The notes below the pieces were generated by a model. That model ran no database searches, was not told the DNA's origin, and was given only the letters and a program-made list of their open reading frames with translations. This document shows, piece after piece, positions 24,560 to 31,812 of a stretch of DNA of 64,000 nt. Source of the stretch: Parasalinivibrio latis. Its GTDB lineage: Bacteria > Pseudomonadota > Gammaproteobacteria > Enterobacterales > Vibrionaceae. The DNA lies in the NCBI RefSeq assembly GCF_036825535.1, contig NZ_CP098812.1, positions 992,001 to 1,056,000 of the forward strand, written 5' to 3'. Positions within the stretch are counted from its first letter, which is position 1. Each line of letters starts with the position of its first letter. The position numbers and the translations under genes are program-made.

Positions 24560-25228
24560 TCAGGCCGCTCCCTTTTCAAACCGGGTGACATGGTTTTCAA
24601 TCAACTTCAGGCCGGACTGACTCACCAGTGTGATCCCGAGATAGATCAGCGCTGCAATGGCAAACCAGGTAAAGGGCTGCCAGGTGGACGTGGAAATGAG
24701 CTGGGCCTGGCGCATCAGGTCGTTTACACCGATTAACGAAACCAGTGCGGTATCTTTCAAAAGAACCAGCCACTGGTTGCCCAGCCCCGGCAATGCATGG
24801 CGCCAGAGCTGCGGCAGAATAAGACGGAAGAAGATAACCGGCTTCTCCATTCCGAGTGCCAGGCCTGCTTCCCACTGACCACGTGGAACCGCTTTGAGGG
24901 CTCCCCTTAGGGTTTGAGATGCATAAGCAGCAAAGATGGATGACAGGGCAAAGACTCCGCACCAGAACGGACTGAACTCGATAAAGTCGCCGGTCAGCAA
25001 AAAAAGTATCTGGGTTGAGCCGAAGTAGGCAAACAATACCACCAAAATTTCCGGGAGCCCGCGAAGAACAGTGACCAGAGCGGTTACCGGCCATCGCAGG
25101 ACTCGCCAGGGCGCAGCTTCTGCCGCCGTAAGCAGCATGGCAAAAACCAATCCGACTAAAAGTGCTGTCAGTGCCAGGCCAACCGTAAGGCCAGCCGCCT
25201 GCATAAGAAGGAGAAGAAACGCCGTCAT
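24560..25228 (-). CDS. artQ: Arginine ABC transporter permease ArtQ
   Basis: Partner permease of ArtM, 222 residues. It has hydrophobic spans at about 5-35, 55-80, 85-110 and 185-205 and the EAA-type loop QWEAGLALGMEKPVIFFRLILPQLWRHALPGLGNQ that docks on the ATPase. YFGSTQILFLLTGDFIEFSPF, between spans, is characteristic of ArtQ as against HisQ. It lies 30 bp downstream of the binding-protein gene and two bases ahead of artM. Confidence 0.93.
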   Translation of the reverse strand: MTAFLLLLMQAAGLTVGLALTALLVGLVFAMLLTAAEAAPWRVLRWPVTALVTVLRGLPEILVVLFAYFGSTQILFLLTGDFIEFSPFWCGVFALSSIFAAYASQTLRGALKAVPRGQWEAGLALGMEKPVIFFRLILPQLWRHALPGLGNQWLVLLKDTALVSLIGVNDLMRQAQLISTSTWQPFTWFAIAALIYLGITLVSQSGLKLIENHVTRFEKGAA

Positions 25229-25258
25229 AGAACTACCTGTTACCTTTACCTACAAGAC

Positions 25259-25990
25259 TTATTGGAACCACTTGTCGTAGATGGTCTTGTAGGTACCATC
25301 TTTCTGTATGCTTGCCAGAGCCTGGTTCAGCTTTTTCACCAGTTCCTGGTTTTCCTGGTTAACCGCAATGCCAAAGCCTTGGCCGAAGTATTTGGTATCG
25401 GTGACCGGCTTGCCTACCGTTGCCAGTGCGTCGTCTTTCTTCAGCCATTCCGCAACCACCGCAGTGTCACCGAATACAGCATCAATACGGCCGTTTTTCA
25501 TATCGATGAAGGCATTTTGGTAGCTGGCATATGGAACCGCTTCGACGCCCGGAAGTTGCTCAGTGATGTATTTCTGGTGGGTAGAACCGTTTTGTACCCC
25601 CACACGCTTACCTTTGAGGGCATCAGTGTCGCTGAACTTGCCATCAGCACTGATAAAGCTTGCGCTGTTGTCGTAATACGCATCAGAGAAGGCTACCTGC
25701 TCCAAACGTTCTGCGGTGATATCCATTGCAGAAATTGCTGCGTCATAGCGGCGGAATTTGAGCGCAGGGATCAGGCTGTCAAAAGCCTGGTTATGGAAGG
25801 AGCACTCGGCTTTCAACTCAACACACAGCGCGTTGGCTACATCAACGTCAAAACCAACCAGTTCGTTTTTGTCATTGGTGTATTCAAAAGGCGGGTAGGT
25901 TGCTTCCATTGCAAACTTAATGGATTCCGCTTGCGCAGCACCGGCTGTCATCACAGAAGAAAGCAGGACTACCAGGGGCATCAGTTTCAT
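25259..25990 (-). CDS. artI: Arginine-binding periplasmic protein (ArtI/ArtJ type)
   Basis: Periplasmic substrate-binding subunit of the arginine importer, 243 residues from the ATG at 25990, which has GGAGAGG ahead and a signal peptide ending GAAQA-ES. The family-3 solute-binding fold is plain: IKFAMEATYPPFEY, LVGFDVDVANALC, DSLIPALKFRRYDAAISAMDIT, RVGVQNGSTHQKY and GQGFGIAVNQENQEL. The pair ECSFHNQAFD fits ArtI/ArtJ with its disulfide. ArtI and ArtJ differ in specificity and cannot be separated by eye; the operon position matches artI. The gene lies 28 bp after artP. Confidence 0.92.
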   Translation of the reverse strand: MKLMPLVVLLSSVMTAGAAQAESIKFAMEATYPPFEYTNDKNELVGFDVDVANALCVELKAECSFHNQAFDSLIPALKFRRYDAAISAMDITAERLEQVAFSDAYYDNSASFISADGKFSDTDALKGKRVGVQNGSTHQKYITEQLPGVEAVPYASYQNAFIDMKNGRIDAVFGDTAVVAEWLKKDDALATVGKPVTDTKYFGQGFGIAVNQENQELVKKLNQALASIQKDGTYKTIYDKWFQ

Positions 25991-26018
25991 AAACCTCTCC
26001 TTGGGCAAAGAAAATGTG

Positions 26019-26747
26019 TTAGTGAGATAAGTAAGCTGAAAATTCAGCGGTTTGAGGTTGGGCAAAGCGTTCGGCTGAACCGGATTCCACAATCCGGCCC
26101 TGCTCAAGATAAATCACCTGGCTGGCAATACGTTTGGCAACGTCCACCTCGTGGGTCACGATGACCTGGGTGATGCCGGTTTCCGACAGTTCTTTAACGA
26201 TATTGACGAACTGGGTAGTTATTTCCGGGTCAAGTGCAGCAGTGGGTTCGTCAAACAGAAGAATATCCGGTTCCATCATCAGCGCCCTGGCGATAGCAAC
26301 ACGTTGTTGCTGGCCTCCGGACAGTTGGAGCGGGTAACGCTTTTCGAGGCCGGTGAGGTGCAAACGCTCAACCAGCTTCTGTGCTTTGTCATTCGCTTCT
26401 TGTTTTGCAATTTTATGCACTTTCATTGGGGCTTCTGTCAGGTTGCCCATCACCGTAAGATGTGGCCACAAATTGTACTGCTGGAAGACCATCCCCACGC
26501 GAGTGCGCAGTTCACGGATTTTCTTGTCATCTGGCTTTTGGGATAAGTCAAACTGCTCTCCTGCCAGCGAGAGCAAGCCGTTACGAGGAACCTCGAGAAG
26601 ATTGAGAACGCGTAGCAATGAGCTTTTACCTGCGCCGCTTGGACCAAGTAACACAAGGGTTTCACCTTGCTTGCACTTGAAAGAAATATCAAATAACGAC
26701 TGGTTTTGGCCGTAAAAGCAATCAATACCTGCTAATTCGATTTTCAT
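26019..26747 (-). CDS. artP: Arginine ABC transporter ATP-binding protein ArtP
   Basis: Cytoplasmic ATPase that drives arginine uptake, 242 residues from ATG 26747. Walker A GPSGAGKSSLLR, Q-loop VFQQYNLWPH, signature LSGGQQQRVAIARAL, Walker B ILLFDEPTAALD and switch VTHEVD are all intact. The N-terminus MKIELAGIDCFYGQNQSLFDI matches ArtP. It is the first gene of the artPIQM operon and is preceded by a long leader carrying two ARG boxes. The frame extends to 26837, but that extension has no ribosome site. Confidence 0.95.
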   Translation of the reverse strand: MKIELAGIDCFYGQNQSLFDISFKCKQGETLVLLGPSGAGKSSLLRVLNLLEVPRNGLLSLAGEQFDLSQKPDDKKIRELRTRVGMVFQQYNLWPHLTVMGNLTEAPMKVHKIAKQEANDKAQKLVERLHLTGLEKRYPLQLSGGQQQRVAIARALMMEPDILLFDEPTAALDPEITTQFVNIVKELSETGITQVIVTHEVDVAKRIASQVIYLEQGRIVESGSAERFAQPQTAEFSAYLSH

Positions 26748-26860
26748 ACTGAACCATCCCGTTGGAATTTTTATATTTCTGTAATTGGCTGTACTGACGG
26801 ACAGTGATACCTGTAGATGAATATTTCTGCAGAACATCCGCTCTGTGCTTCATCTTCTTT

Positions 26861-26895
26861 TGAATTAAATTTCACGATATGTGAATAAATCACTA
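26861..26895 (-). promoter_or_regulatory. Tandem ARG boxes (ArgR operator) ahead of artP
   Basis: Core boxes TGAATTAAATTTCA (26861-26874) and TGAATAAATCACTA (26882-26895) start 21 bp apart, exactly the spacing of paired 18-bp ARG boxes with a 3-bp gap. The first is near-perfect; the second keeps one perfect half. Arginine-dependent repression of artPIQM is predicted. The rest of the 26748-27236 interval is AT-rich, with no other feature recognised. Confidence 0.7.
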
Positions 26896-27236
26896 CATTC
26901 ATTAAACGATGTTTTCGGCGGTTTGGATAGAGGAAAGTTTGTTTTTTGAGTTGTTTGGTTGTTTATTGTTCGGTGGTATTCTTTGTTGGCGGTGTTTCGT
27001 AACACAATGATTCCCTCAGTGAATGGATGTGAGGAAAATTAATAGGCTTCAAAGTTGCATCGATGTGGTGTTAAGTAATAATTTGATGGTTAGTTATTAA
27101 AAAAAAGAATGTCGTTGGTTTGTGATGGTGACGAAATATTGAAATAGTTTTTCTTTTTCCCTTTTCGTGCAGCAAAAGATAGTGCCGCTACATGAATTCC
27201 CTGTGGCGGAATCTGATTGTCGTGGAGAGTAAACCA

Positions 27237-28391
27237 ATGAATTCACTGTTTTTAAGGATGAGAGCAGTCCACTGGCTGGCTATCGGAATACTAATTGTAA
27301 ATATCTTTATTTTTACCGACTCGTTGATTTCACAGATTATCCAGAGCGTACTGATACTTGCTGTAGTCATCCATGACTGGGATGAAAAGCGCTGGGGAGT
27401 CGATACCTTAAATCTGGTTAACAGGCACATGGGGAAATTTTCCCAAAAAGATCTGGGCGAAGATTGCAATGTAAATACCCGGTTCAATGCTGAAATGAGT
27501 AATGTGGTCGATACCGTCAATTACTTTCGGAAAACCATGCAGGACACATTGATAACGCTGAAATCCGTTTCGACGGACAGTGAGGAAGGTGCCAGAGAGA
27601 TTTCCAGTTGCCTTGTGATGATGGATAACAATATTCAGGCGTCGCGGCAGATTTCAGAAAAGACGTCGGCACAGATTAACCATATCTGCTCACTGCTGAC
27701 GTCTCTGTCCGAGGGAATGGCTGCCACACATTCCTGTATGAATGCAGTGAGTGCCGACCTCCAGGAAAGCAGTCGAGATGTCAGTATTCTCAGCTCCTCT
27801 GTCAGTGAATATTCTTCGCAAAATAATGAGCTAAACCATCAGTTCGATTTACTGAAGGACAATGCAGAAGAGGTGAAGAAGGTATTGGTGGTTGTGGCTG
27901 ATATTGCAGAACAGACCAACCTTCTTGCCCTGAATGCCGCGATTGAAGCAGCGCGTGCCGGAGAGCATGGCCGAGGATTTGCCGTGGTTGCCGATGAGGT
28001 GCGCGCACTGGCGGTAAGAACACAGAACAGCCTGGATGAAATCCATAATATCGTCCAGAGTATTACCCAGTCTGCAGACAGCGCATCGGACAAGATGCAG
28101 GCTCAAAATGAGAGCCTTGCCCCACTGGTTTCCCTGGCAGAACGTAATGCGGAAATAATACGTAAGGCAGCAGAAGACGTCAGTGAGTCATCAGGGCAGA
28201 TTGCAGAGCTGGATGGAAAATTCCAGGTAGTGGAGCAGGATGTTACGGAAATTGACCGCGACATTGAAAGCTTGTGCCGGGCAGAGGAAGAGAATGCTGA
28301 GGGGATCCGGCATATCAACGCTCAGATGAAAAAGACCCGGAAGACCACATCTGAAATTGGCGAGCTGATAAAAGAGTTTAAGTTGGGGTAG
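27237..28391 (+). CDS. Chemoreceptor-like protein without a periplasmic sensor
   Basis: A 384-residue methyl-accepting chemotaxis-type protein. ATG 27237, behind GGAGAG, is preferred to ATG 27192. The N-terminus (~10-45) is two closely spaced hydrophobic segments with only a few polar residues between them, so there is no room for an extracellular ligand domain. After a HAMP-like linker comes a short signalling coiled coil with the conserved tip VVADIAEQTNLLALNAAIEAARAG and VADEVRALAVRTQNSLDEI. Such receptors sense membrane, redox or cytoplasmic cues, or act through partners. It is monocistronic, next to the artPIQM promoter region but on the other strand. Confidence 0.88.
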   Translation: MNSLFLRMRAVHWLAIGILIVNIFIFTDSLISQIIQSVLILAVVIHDWDEKRWGVDTLNLVNRHMGKFSQKDLGEDCNVNTRFNAEMSNVVDTVNYFRKTMQDTLITLKSVSTDSEEGAREISSCLVMMDNNIQASRQISEKTSAQINHICSLLTSLSEGMAATHSCMNAVSADLQESSRDVSILSSSVSEYSSQNNELNHQFDLLKDNAEEVKKVLVVVADIAEQTNLLALNAAIEAARAGEHGRGFAVVADEVRALAVRTQNSLDEIHNIVQSITQSADSASDKMQAQNESLAPLVSLAERNAEIIRKAAEDVSESSGQIAELDGKFQVVEQDVTEIDRDIESLCRAEEENAEGIRHINAQMKKTRKTTSEIGELIKEFKLG

Positions 28392-28400
28392 AGAATTAAA

Positions 28401-28433
28401 AAACCGGCCGTTGGAATGGCCGGTTTTTGTTTT
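28401..28433. terminator. Terminator between chemoreceptor and cnoX
   Basis: Stem 28401-28409 with 28418-28426 (AAACCGGCC/GGCCGGTTT), 8-nt loop, A-run before and TTTTTGTTTTT after; between convergent genes. Confidence 0.85.
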
Positions 28434-28450
28434 TCTAGCAGTCCAATGCC

Positions 28451-29305
28451 TTAGTACAGCAGCGTGTAAAGCTGGCGGCGGTATTTCGAGGCAATTGGGT
28501 TGCCCTGTCCCAATGAGGAGAGAATATCCATCATCGTCTTCCGGGCTTCACCGTCTGCGGTATTCAAATCTTTACGAAGCATTGTCATTAATATTTCCAA
28601 CGCCTCTTCATGACGGTTAACCTGGCTAAGTTGCACCGCAAGCTTAAAACCAATCTTTTCGTTTTCCGGGTCGGCATCATACGCTTCCTGAAGCTGAACC
28701 ACTTCTGGTGATTCAGCTGCCTGGTTGTGCAGTTCAACCTTAGCGATCAGTGCTTTATATTTCGCATCCTGATCTTGCATCAACACGGTATCCAGAACAT
28801 CCTGGGCTTCATCAAATTGTTGCGTTTCAACCAAGCATTCAGCGATAGCCAGTTTAAACGCGCCAGCGTCACCTAATTCATCTTGCAAGGGTTTCAGCAG
28901 TCCCAGTGCGGTACCAAACTGACCTTCTTCCATCAGTGCGAGGGCCTGTTTGAAATCCAGCTCGGCCTGACTTGGCAGGTGCCGGGTCAGCATTTCACGC
29001 ACGGCGTCATCCGTCTGCGGGCCTGCAAGGCCATCGACCGGACGGCCCTGGTTAAACAGTGCCAGGGTAGGCAGGGCACGGACGCCAAGTTGCATGGCGA
29101 GCATCTGCTGCTGTTCGCAGTCAACCACGGCCAGCGTAAAGGTGCCCCGGTATTCGTGGGCAAGTTGTTCTACACTTTGGCGCATTTCGAGACTTTCAGG
29201 GACGCTTGGCGCCCAGAACAAGAACAACAGCGGTGTATCCATTGAGGTTTCGAGAACCTGCTGGGCATTCTGCTCGTTGACGTCGACGATATAAGTGTTT
29301 TCCAT
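28451..29305 (-). CDS. cnoX: Thioredoxin-like chaperedoxin CnoX (YbbN)
   Basis: Cytoplasmic holdase that protects clients from hypochlorous-acid oxidation and passes them to DnaK and GroEL. A thioredoxin domain (~1-110) is followed by TPR-like helices (~115-284), the family architecture at the usual length. The active-site position reads LFWAPSVPESLEM: both cysteines of a thioredoxin CxxC are gone, as is the SxxC cysteine of E. coli, so classical disulfide chemistry is not expected. The cis-Pro loop LPTLALFNQG is retained. It is close to the SDR/tesA/ybbAP cluster, as ybbN is in enteric bacteria. Confidence 0.9.
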   Translation of the reverse strand: MENTYIVDVNEQNAQQVLETSMDTPLLFLFWAPSVPESLEMRQSVEQLAHEYRGTFTLAVVDCEQQQMLAMQLGVRALPTLALFNQGRPVDGLAGPQTDDAVREMLTRHLPSQAELDFKQALALMEEGQFGTALGLLKPLQDELGDAGAFKLAIAECLVETQQFDEAQDVLDTVLMQDQDAKYKALIAKVELHNQAAESPEVVQLQEAYDADPENEKIGFKLAVQLSQVNRHEEALEILMTMLRKDLNTADGEARKTMMDILSSLGQGNPIASKYRRQLYTLLY

Positions 29306-29435
29306 GAAATTGCCTTAATCCGGAATGGTTTAACTTAATGGTGGGGTTGGAAAAGGCCAATTTCAAGCACAAAGGCCACCCGATTGGATGGCCTTTGAAC
29401 AATAACGCATTTTATTTTTAAAATAAAAATCTGGC

Positions 29436-29498
29436 TTAGATCAGCAACACGACCAGCGCAATGCTGACACAGAGCCAGTTGAGCTGACTCAGGGACAT
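29436..29498 (-). CDS. Possible 20-residue hydrophobic ORF
   Basis: An ORF on the minus strand encodes MSLSQLNWLCVSIALVVLLI, a single hydrophobic helix ending at the stop. No clear ribosome site precedes it. It lies in the 390-bp gap between cnoX and the SDR gene, which otherwise holds a hairpin (29371-29378 with 29389-29396) and nothing else I recognise. Could be a small membrane protein or chance. Confidence 0.3.
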   Translation of the reverse strand: MSLSQLNWLCVSIALVVLLI

Positions 29499-29692
29499 AG
29501 GGTTATTTGCCTTGTAAATGCTTTATCGATTTAAATCTTAAACTTGGGCTAGTAGTTTCTCAGAAGTGTGCAAGTTGTTGCGTTTCTCTTGCTTTCCAGC
29601 GCTTCTTGCTGACTCTATACCGTGATGAGAGAATAAAGCACTTTTATGACAGAAATATTTCTATGATCCCCAAAGATCCTCAGCGCTAGGAT

Positions 29693-30520
29693 TTAATCTC
29701 CCTTTACTAAAATCCTGTCCATCATTCGGCTGCTCAATAGGCGTTTAAGTACTGCCATCAATTTTGTCGGCTGGGTGACCCGGTAGCGGTTACGTGGGCG
29801 TTTTGATTCGAGCGCGTGCAGTAAAGGCGTGACTATGGCTTCAGCCGGAAGCGTATAACGGTTTGCAGAGGTTTCCTTTCCCAGCCTTGCCAGTTGCTGC
29901 TGGTACTGGGATTCATGCGGGCTGCCGGATAACGTAATGTGTTTTTTGAACATTTTCAGTGCGTTTGCCCGAAACCGGCTGTGTATCGGTCCCGGTTCGA
30001 TAAGACTGATATGGATATCTGTACCGTTGAGTTCGAGGCGCAGCGTGTCAGTCCAGCCTTCAATGGCGAACTTTGAGGCGTTGTACGCCCCACGGTAGCG
30101 CATGGCAACAATCCCCAAAACGGAACTGTTCTGGACAATCCTGCCTTGGCCTGCGTTTCTCATCATCGGCAGGACTGCCTTTGTAAGGTGGTGCCAGCCA
30201 AAAACATTGACTTCAAACTGCTCTCTCAGTGCCTCTGTAGGTAAATCTTCCAAAGCCCCGGGTTGGCCGTAAGCACCATTGTTAAACAAGGCGTAAAGGT
30301 TACCACCGGTTAATTCCCGGACTTTTTCAATGGCGAGGTCAATACTGCTACTGTCAGCAAGATCAAGCTGAATTGCCACCAGTCCTTCTTGGCACAACCT
30401 CTCTACATCTTCTTGTTTTCGGCATGAAGCAATAACCTGAAAACCCCGGTCTTTTAGGGCATGGGCGCAGGTGTAACCGATACCGCTCGAACAGCCGGTA
30501 ATTAAAATACTTTGTTTCAT
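29693..30520 (-). CDS. Short-chain dehydrogenase/reductase
   Basis: Classical SDR oxidoreductase, 275 residues from ATG 30520. It has the NAD(P)-binding TGCSSGIGYTCAHALKDRG, the NNGAYGQPGALEDLP variant of the NAG motif, the catalytic serine in VQNSSVLGIVAMRY and the YNASKFAIEGWTDTLRLEL segment with Tyr and Lys. RKQED after the second strand suggests NADPH preference. The C-terminal end (NRYRVTQPTKLMAVLKRLLSSRMMDRIL) matches YbbO-type SDRs, and ybbO is the neighbour of tesA in E. coli too, where it acts as an NADPH-dependent aldehyde reductase. The start lies one base after the tesA stop, so they form an operon. Confidence 0.87.
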   Translation of the reverse strand: MKQSILITGCSSGIGYTCAHALKDRGFQVIASCRKQEDVERLCQEGLVAIQLDLADSSSIDLAIEKVRELTGGNLYALFNNGAYGQPGALEDLPTEALREQFEVNVFGWHHLTKAVLPMMRNAGQGRIVQNSSVLGIVAMRYRGAYNASKFAIEGWTDTLRLELNGTDIHISLIEPGPIHSRFRANALKMFKKHITLSGSPHESQYQQQLARLGKETSANRYTLPAEAIVTPLLHALESKRPRNRYRVTQPTKLMAVLKRLLSSRMMDRILVKGD

Positions 30521-30521
30521 C

Positions 30522-31133
30522 TTATTTCCTGTCTGCCAGAAGCGGAGTGAGTTGCCCTGCAATGTGATCCGCTATCCACGGCTGCGCTTCGGGCTTGGGA
30601 TGTAGCCCATCGTCCATCATCCAGCCCTTTTTCAGAATGACCTGTTCAAGGAAAAAAGGCAGGAGAGGCACGTCATATTCCACACTAAGAGAGGGGTAGA
30701 CGTGGGCAAAGGCTTCGCTGTAACGTTTACCATAGTTGGGTGGAACCTGGATCTGCATAAGGATAGGCGTTGATCCCGCGTCCTGTACCTGCCTGATTAT
30801 TTGGTCTAAGTTGGTTCGTATAACTTTGGGTGAAAAGCCGCGAAGGCCATCATTGGCTCCGAGCTCTATCAATACCCAGTCCGGGTTGTGCTCGTCCAAA
30901 ACCGCTGTGAGGCGGTCCAGGCCGTTGCCCGTGGTATCTCCGGAGATACTGGCATTGACTACCTTTATGTCAGGCTTGCCTGCCTCCTCAAGGGCTTCGG
31001 GGAGAATTGACGGCCAGCTTTCACTGGCTTCCATGCGGTAACCGGCACTGAGACTGTCACCAAGTACAACAAGTGTCTGCCCTTGTACGGCACCGGTCAT
31101 CAACAGTAATAACAACGAAAGGATTCTTGCCAT
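30522..31133 (-). CDS. tesA: Multifunctional lysophospholipase/thioesterase/protease TesA
   Basis: Periplasmic SGNH-hydrolase that cleaves acyl-CoA and lysophospholipid esters. The start MARILSLLLLLMTGAVQGQ gives a signal peptide; block I LVVLGDSLSAGYRM holds the nucleophile serine, block II NASISGDTTGNG the glycine, block III LIELGANDGLRG the asparagine, and block V DGLHPKPEAQ the Asp-His pair. The 203-residue length fits. Its start codon overlaps that of the divergent ybbA: the two ATGs share CATG at 31131-31134. Downstream it is coupled to the SDR gene. Confidence 0.95.
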   Translation of the reverse strand: MARILSLLLLLMTGAVQGQTLVVLGDSLSAGYRMEASESWPSILPEALEEAGKPDIKVVNASISGDTTGNGLDRLTAVLDEHNPDWVLIELGANDGLRGFSPKVIRTNLDQIIRQVQDAGSTPILMQIQVPPNYGKRYSEAFAHVYPSLSVEYDVPLLPFFLEQVILKKGWMMDDGLHPKPEAQPWIADHIAGQLTPLLADRK

Positions 31134-31812
31134 GGCGTTCCCTGTCATTGATGCAAAACAACTGGTTAAGCAGGTTACTACCTCAGACCATGAGCTGACA
31201 ATTCTTGATGACGTTTCACTGACAGTTAATGAAGGGGAATCGTTGGCATTGGTTGGTGTCTCAGGTGCCGGAAAGTCGACGTTGATGACACTGCTTGCCG
31301 GGCTAGATGTGCCTACCGGTGGGGAGGTGCACTTCCTAGGACGCAGGATTGATACGCTGGATGATGAGTCAAGGGCGGCAATCAGGGCGGATTCTGTCGG
31401 GTTTGTATTTCAGAGTTTTCTCCTGGTGCCTTCTTTGACTGCGTTGGAAAACGTTGTTCTGCCAGCAACGATCCGAGGCGATGAAGAAGACTGGACCCGC
31501 GCAAGACAATTATTGGAAGAGGTAGGCCTCGCCGGGCGGGAACATCACCGCCCGGACCAACTATCCGGCGGTGAACAGCAACGGGTAGCTTTGGCCAGGG
31601 CATTTATGACCAAACCACAGGTTCTTTTTGCTGACGAGCCGACGGGCAACCTGGACCAGCACACTGCCGGCAAAGTCATTGAATTGCTGTTTGCCCTTAA
31701 CCGCGACCACGGCACCACACTGGTGATGGTTACCCACGATCCTAAACTGGCAGATCGCTGCGACCGTAAACTGGTGCTGGACAGCGGGCGGATTGTCCAG
31801 GAGGGCGTATGA
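31132..31812 (+). CDS. ybbA: ABC transporter ATP-binding protein YbbA
   Basis: Cytoplasmic ATPase of a MacB/LolD-type ABC complex, 226 residues. Walker A GVSGAGKSTLM, Q-loop FVFQSFLLVPSLTALENV, signature LSGGEQQRVALARAF, Walker B VLFADEPTGNLD and switch VTHDPKLADRC are intact. It works with the adjacent YbbP permease; its stop overlaps the ybbP start (ATGA at 31809-31812). Divergent from tesA with overlapping start codons, so each promoter must lie inside the other gene. The transported or extruded substrate is unknown. Confidence 0.93.
   Translation: MAFPVIDAKQLVKQVTTSDHELTILDDVSLTVNEGESLALVGVSGAGKSTLMTLLAGLDVPTGGEVHFLGRRIDTLDDESRAAIRADSVGFVFQSFLLVPSLTALENVVLPATIRGDEEDWTRARQLLEEVGLAGREHHRPDQLSGGEQQRVALARAFMTKPQVLFADEPTGNLDQHTAGKVIELLFALNRDHGTTLVMVTHDPKLADRCDRKLVLDSGRIVQEGV

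Noticed and set aside
25262..26164. 300-codon plus-strand ORF opposite artI/artP
   Set aside because: Antisense shadow of two clearly real genes with no ribosome site or family features.
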